This document shows positions 60,481-64,000 of a stretch of 64,000 nucleotides of DNA, piece by piece; positions within the stretch are counted from its first letter, which is position 1, and each line of letters begins with the position of its first letter. The stretch comes from Gibbula magus (lineage: Eukaryota; Mollusca; Gastropoda; Trochida; Trochidae). Made by a program: the position numbers and the translations under genes. The DNA is taken from assembly GCA_936450465.1 (NCBI GenBank), contig OW388303.1:9021021-9085020 (forward strand), written 5' to 3'. Under the pieces are notes generated by a model. That model had not been told where the DNA came from and made no database searches. It saw only the letters and a program-made list of their open reading frames with translations.

Positions 60481-60866
60481 ATACACGTCGGTTAACGAGA
60501 GATCAATGTCATAACGTGATACAAGTAATTGTTTCCTGTTATATGTTAGTGGTAAAATATCGATTCTGTTTAAATGTACTCTTTGTTTCGTGAAATGTCT
60601 GTAGTGCTTTGTTCTATTAAAGCAAATTTACTGTACTTAGACTATACAGAACTAGTTATTTGGTGAGGTATCACATTACACACTAACATTTCATGTACTT
60701 ACAATTTGTCACATACTACGTTTAATGCATTTTATTGCTTCCGTAAAGTTGATACCGCTCGGTTGAATTTTCTGTGTTTCATTATATTCGTCTGATTTAT
60801 ATTACATACTTATATTTATCTCAATATATTTTGCTTTTAGCATGTGTAATTTGCTAGCTAGATTAA
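60481..60866. other. Intergenic, no supported gene
   Basis: AT-rich; nothing recognised. Confidence 0.4.
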
Positions 60867-61103
60867 TGTAAAGACATATATGTTTGGCAAGCACTGCGCT
60901 CTCTAGGGGATGAACCCACAATGATAACTCGAGGGAGATATCAGACATGTAAATGTAGGTGCAGTAATTTAGCTTTGTTACATACCAGACAAACGTGTTT
61001 ACATAATCAGCCCAGGAATTGCAAAGTACAAGCAAGAGAAGAGAAATGTTCTGCTTTCTGTAACTGCAAAAACATTGTTCATCTTCCTTGTAGTACACAA
61101 TAA
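60867..61103 (+). pseudogene. Cysteine-rich CXC-like fragment, possibly of a transposon ORF
   Basis: Open for 78 residues after a stop at 60864-60866. Reads VWQALRSLGDEPTMI, then TCKCRCSN, RQTCLHN, RNCKVQAREEKCSAFCNCKN. The order CxCxC...C...C...C...CxxFCxC resembles CXC (tesmin-like) zinc-binding repeats that occur in animal transposon-related proteins. There is no clear start or splice site, so it is probably a relic. The 189-codon minus-strand frame over the same bases (60802-61371) is longer but has no motif. Confidence 0.35.
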
Positions 61104-61171
61104 ACACCTTCAACGGATGACTGTAAAATGTCATAAACCCAAAGTAGATATTTCTTCCAGCTGCTGTTATA

Positions 61172-61289
61172 ATGAATTTGAGAGGCATTCTAGAATTGTT
61201 TAGAATGAAAATGACAAGGATTTTAAGTATGATCCACGTCCTTATTTTCCCACTGGCTTTGCATGGGTTACTTGCAATTGTGAACATAG
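61172..61289 (+). CDS. Candidate first exon encoding a signal peptide
   Basis: ATG at 61172 or 61205 leads to MIHVLIFPLALHGLLAIVNI, a hydrophobic signal-peptide-like core. The frame meets GGTAAGT at 61289-61295, a consensus splice donor (GT at 61290). No matching second exon was recognised before the window ends, so the rest of the gene is unknown. It could be chance. Confidence 0.25.
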
Positions 61290-61295
61290 GTAAGT

Positions 61296-63304
61296 TAGTT
61301 AGGTATATTGCAAGCTGTACACAGGAATATATAATATTTTGGATGGCATACATTGAAACGCAGGCATTCATTGTAAGATAAAAAAAAATATGCGTCTCAG
61401 GTCATCGGGTTATCTTGCCTAATCCAATAAGATTGCTGTTTAATGAATGTAATGAAATGAATATAACTCTATTTCAAATATGTTTTGATTTGCTGGTGTT
61501 TTATGGCCTTCGTGCCCTTTTATGTTTGCTTTTGCTATTTTATTATAACATAGGCAATTTCTTAAATTTAACTTAAAACTTAAATTTCTATTTCTGCAAA
61601 TGGCTGCAATATTACAACAATCAAACAACAATTACTCGCATGATCGTCTTTGAATCTAGCATTTTAACTAATTTATGGTAAGAATTGTACAAAACCAATT
61701 ACACAGTATTAGAATATTTAAGGCCAATGTGTCAGTGATTGATTATTTAGGTAACTGATGACATTACGTGTAAATCCCCCTCCTCCCTTTATCAAGACTA
61801 AAAAATTCAGTCATCAATTATGAAGTAAATATTTTTACAAAAAGAGGAAGTCATTTGTCATAGCTTGGAGAAAACATTGACTTAAAAAAATAGTTTGCTT
61901 CAAATCATCATGTATAACACTCGGCATGCTTCAGGCTTTAATTGAAATTCATTCTTAACCTTCAGCTTTTGTTAGAAGGAAGTGCAGCTTTATCATCATG
62001 TCAAAACACACATGTATTTAAGTTAAGTGCAATCCTTCATTAGTGAAACAAAAAGATTTGTTTAACATGCCATTATTGTTCTGTAGTATGTCTTTATTCT
62101 TCTTTCACTGCTGTCAACTATGTCTCTTCTGTCAAAAAGTCTAACTTCACTATGTACATACCGAGGAGAAGGTATACTGAGTTGGACAACTTGTTCCTGA
62201 TACCCTTTTCTCATTGAGAAATATATGTTGAAACCAAATCCTCCATTCTTCTGAATCTAGACACAACACATAAATGTAAGACAACTCTTCATTTTATATG
62301 ACAATCTACACTAACTTTGAATCTACAAAAACACAAGCCCTGGCTTCATTTCACAAGCAGTTGGAAAATGTCGTATTTTTATATTCAAACATCAATTCTC
62401 CCATTTGAAATAGTTGATGGACAATACAGCTTGATGGTTGTGTGATTATTGATTTACCGGAAGCACACCAAATATTATTCTTTCTGTTAAACTGAAGTCT
62501 GGGCTAATCCATTAGTTCTTAGTGTCGCAAGCACTGGGTTCACTCAAGTCAAAGCTCTCAACAAAACTCGTATCTGTTTTCAAATCGTAGTACCCTCAAA
62601 ACAATACAAGCCCACTCTGTAGATATATTTACTACAACGTTTTAAGGGCACATTAATGAAAGGTTAACCGTGATCTTATAAATACATGTACATACTCATG
62701 GTCATAAATGTTGTCACCCCTTGCTATGTTATAAATGTTGTTCAATAAATCACAAAGTTCGTTATTATGTCACTGTTTTATTGACTTGTATGTGTATTTG
62801 AGTAGCTTGTACTGAAAGTAAAACGTGTTCAAGGTCTTTTTAGTTTCGTATTTTACATGTCATTTCAGAAAATAACCTGAATTTACATGATTATACAAAT
62901 CCCATTCTGCTCTTATGTCAGGAGGTCACAGATAAGGTAATGATGGGGAAAGCTGTTGCTTATTGTTGAGAAATAATATCATTTGTCACCCCCGTCAACG
63001 CCATTCTGACTATCTGCTATTGGTGTTTAGGCATTGTTTCCTTGCTGGGTTATACTGAATAATGTATTCTGATACAGATTTCGTGTATGTATATTACAAC
63101 AGGTGTAATTCCGTGCAGGTCGTGAAACACACGCACATCCAATATATGTTTTAACACTATGTCCCGGTGGTTTGCGATTTCTCTTACAGAGTATCATTTC
63201 TTTGAGCGTACAGCCATAAATTCGATTTTTGTGTACTGGCAACCTTTATGACCATAAGTATGTCTGCTTCAGCAGAACTAAATGTGACATGTTTGTAATA
63301 TAAC
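61296..63304. other. Intergenic, no supported gene
   Basis: No repeat or coding exon recognised. If the candidate signal-peptide exon is real, this would be intron. Confidence 0.4.
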
Positions 63305-63480
63305 TATAAGTTTACATTTAACATCTAGATTTCATTTACAAAATAAATACCCATATGAACTGATAGTGTGTTGGTGACAAACAGAAGTAATATAAGTATA
63401 AGTTTACATTTACATCTAGATTTCATTTACAATAGAAAATCCATATGAACTGATAGTGTGTTGGTGACAAACAGAAGTAA
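63305..63480. repeat. Tandem duplication, unit about 92 bp
   Basis: TATAAGTTTACATTT starts at 63305 and again at 63397. The two units share CATCTAGATTTCATTTACAA, CATATGAACTGATAGTGTGT and end in ACAGAAGTAA. Few differences, so recent. Confidence 0.9.
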
Positions 63481-63754
63481 ACCAGCTTTCGGTGTTAGAA
63501 AACCTTGTTAAAGAGCGTTGATAACACATGATGACGTTGAGGGAAACTGAGACACATCGGGCAGCATTGGTTACTGCTTGCGGGCATGACGTTTCAATCA
63601 AGCTGGTCTATTTTAGATTGGATATCGATCCAGGTTACGGGGTCGATTTCCTTTGACTTCAATTTCAGAAACTGAGACGGAACCAGTAAATATATTACAG
63701 TGCGAATGATGTCCATTGAAGTTTTACTCATTGCAACACAACACGCCCATTCTC

Positions 63755-63786
63755 AAGAACTGAAGAACTGAAGAACTGAAGAACTA
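63755..63786. repeat. 10-bp tandem repeat
   Basis: About three and a half units of AAGAACTGAA. Confidence 0.85.
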
Positions 63787-63947
63787 CGTGCATGGTGAAT
63801 AATTTACACAGCTACATATAGAAATGCATGTAACTCTATATCAGATTGGCTACATTCAGTCGTGAATAGTTAAACGGGAAATGTTTATATCTAAGAGGTA
63901 GGCAGGACATAAACCAAAACAAAAACTCGCATTTTTCGTGATGAAAT

Positions 63948-64000
63948 ATATAATAATAATAATATAATAAAGGTCCATTTATATAGCGCATATATCCATG
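63948..64000 (-). mobile_element. 3' end of a retroelement running off the window
   Basis: AATAATAATATAATAAAGG followed by ATTTATATAGCGC resembles the 3' terminus of the LINE at 56160-57060, reversed. The body lies beyond the window. Confidence 0.5.

Noticed and set aside
60802..61371. 189-codon minus-strand open frame
   Set aside because: Longest motif-free frame in the window, but composition is that of AT-rich antisense DNA, with no recognised domain, and it lies opposite the cysteine-rich frame and the candidate signal-peptide exon.

Overview
The window looks like nuclear DNA from a marine invertebrate, most likely a mollusc. It is AT-rich (about one third GC by eye) and gene-poor. It is packed with tRNA-headed SINEs that carry the GGCGTTAAA motif I associate with molluscan repeats, plus MITE-like inverted-repeat elements, LINE reverse-transcriptase fragments, a MULE fragment, a long GT microsatellite and poly-C tracts. 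There are no operons, Shine-Dalgarno sites or other bacterial signs. The species cannot be fixed from the sequence alone.

The only convincing intact genes are four intronless paralogues. Three lie in direct orientation in the first 20 kb (2016-2543, 11682-12209, 19521-20060). A diverged fourth lies on the minus strand at 35880-36416. Each encodes a protein of 175-179 residues whose strand and motif order resembles a small Ras-like GTPase, but with a ruined P-loop and altered DxxG, NKxD and SAK motifs. They are best described as candidate pseudo-GTPases. Copies 2, 3 and 4 have a TATA box 31-32 nt upstream of a matching initiator; copy 1 has lost the TATA box. The first three sit in a degenerate tandem segmental duplication (roughly 1.9-8.4 kb, 10.8-18.2 kb and 18.3-20.4 kb) that has since been remodelled by insertions, deletions and one local inversion.

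From 20 to 35 kb there is no confident gene. This part holds an 84-85 bp tandem repeat, the GT microsatellite, a hammerhead-like stem-loop inside 41-bp perfect inverted arms (23.9 kb), two clusters of a 16-bp palindrome AGACGGCATGCCGTCT (24.6 and 27.5-28.1 kb), a TIR element that carries a tRNA-like module (30.1 kb), several MITEs and a LINE relic. From 36 to 64 kb there are more MITEs, a 2.06-kb TIR transposon without a recognisable transposase (40.9-42.95 kb), three LINE fragments, an internally deleted FLYWCH/MULE transposase, a second tRNA-carrying TIR element (60.1-60.5 kb) and a few isolated exon-like open frames that I cannot name.

The most unusual non-coding pattern is a recurring architecture: a TIR-bounded segment with TGACGTCA octamers, joined to a 145-160 bp near-perfect hairpin whose end reads ATAGAA. 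It is seen with unrelated hairpin sequences at 17.0-17.9, 34.8-35.2 and, less completely, 14.2-14.5 and 59.2-59.6 kb.
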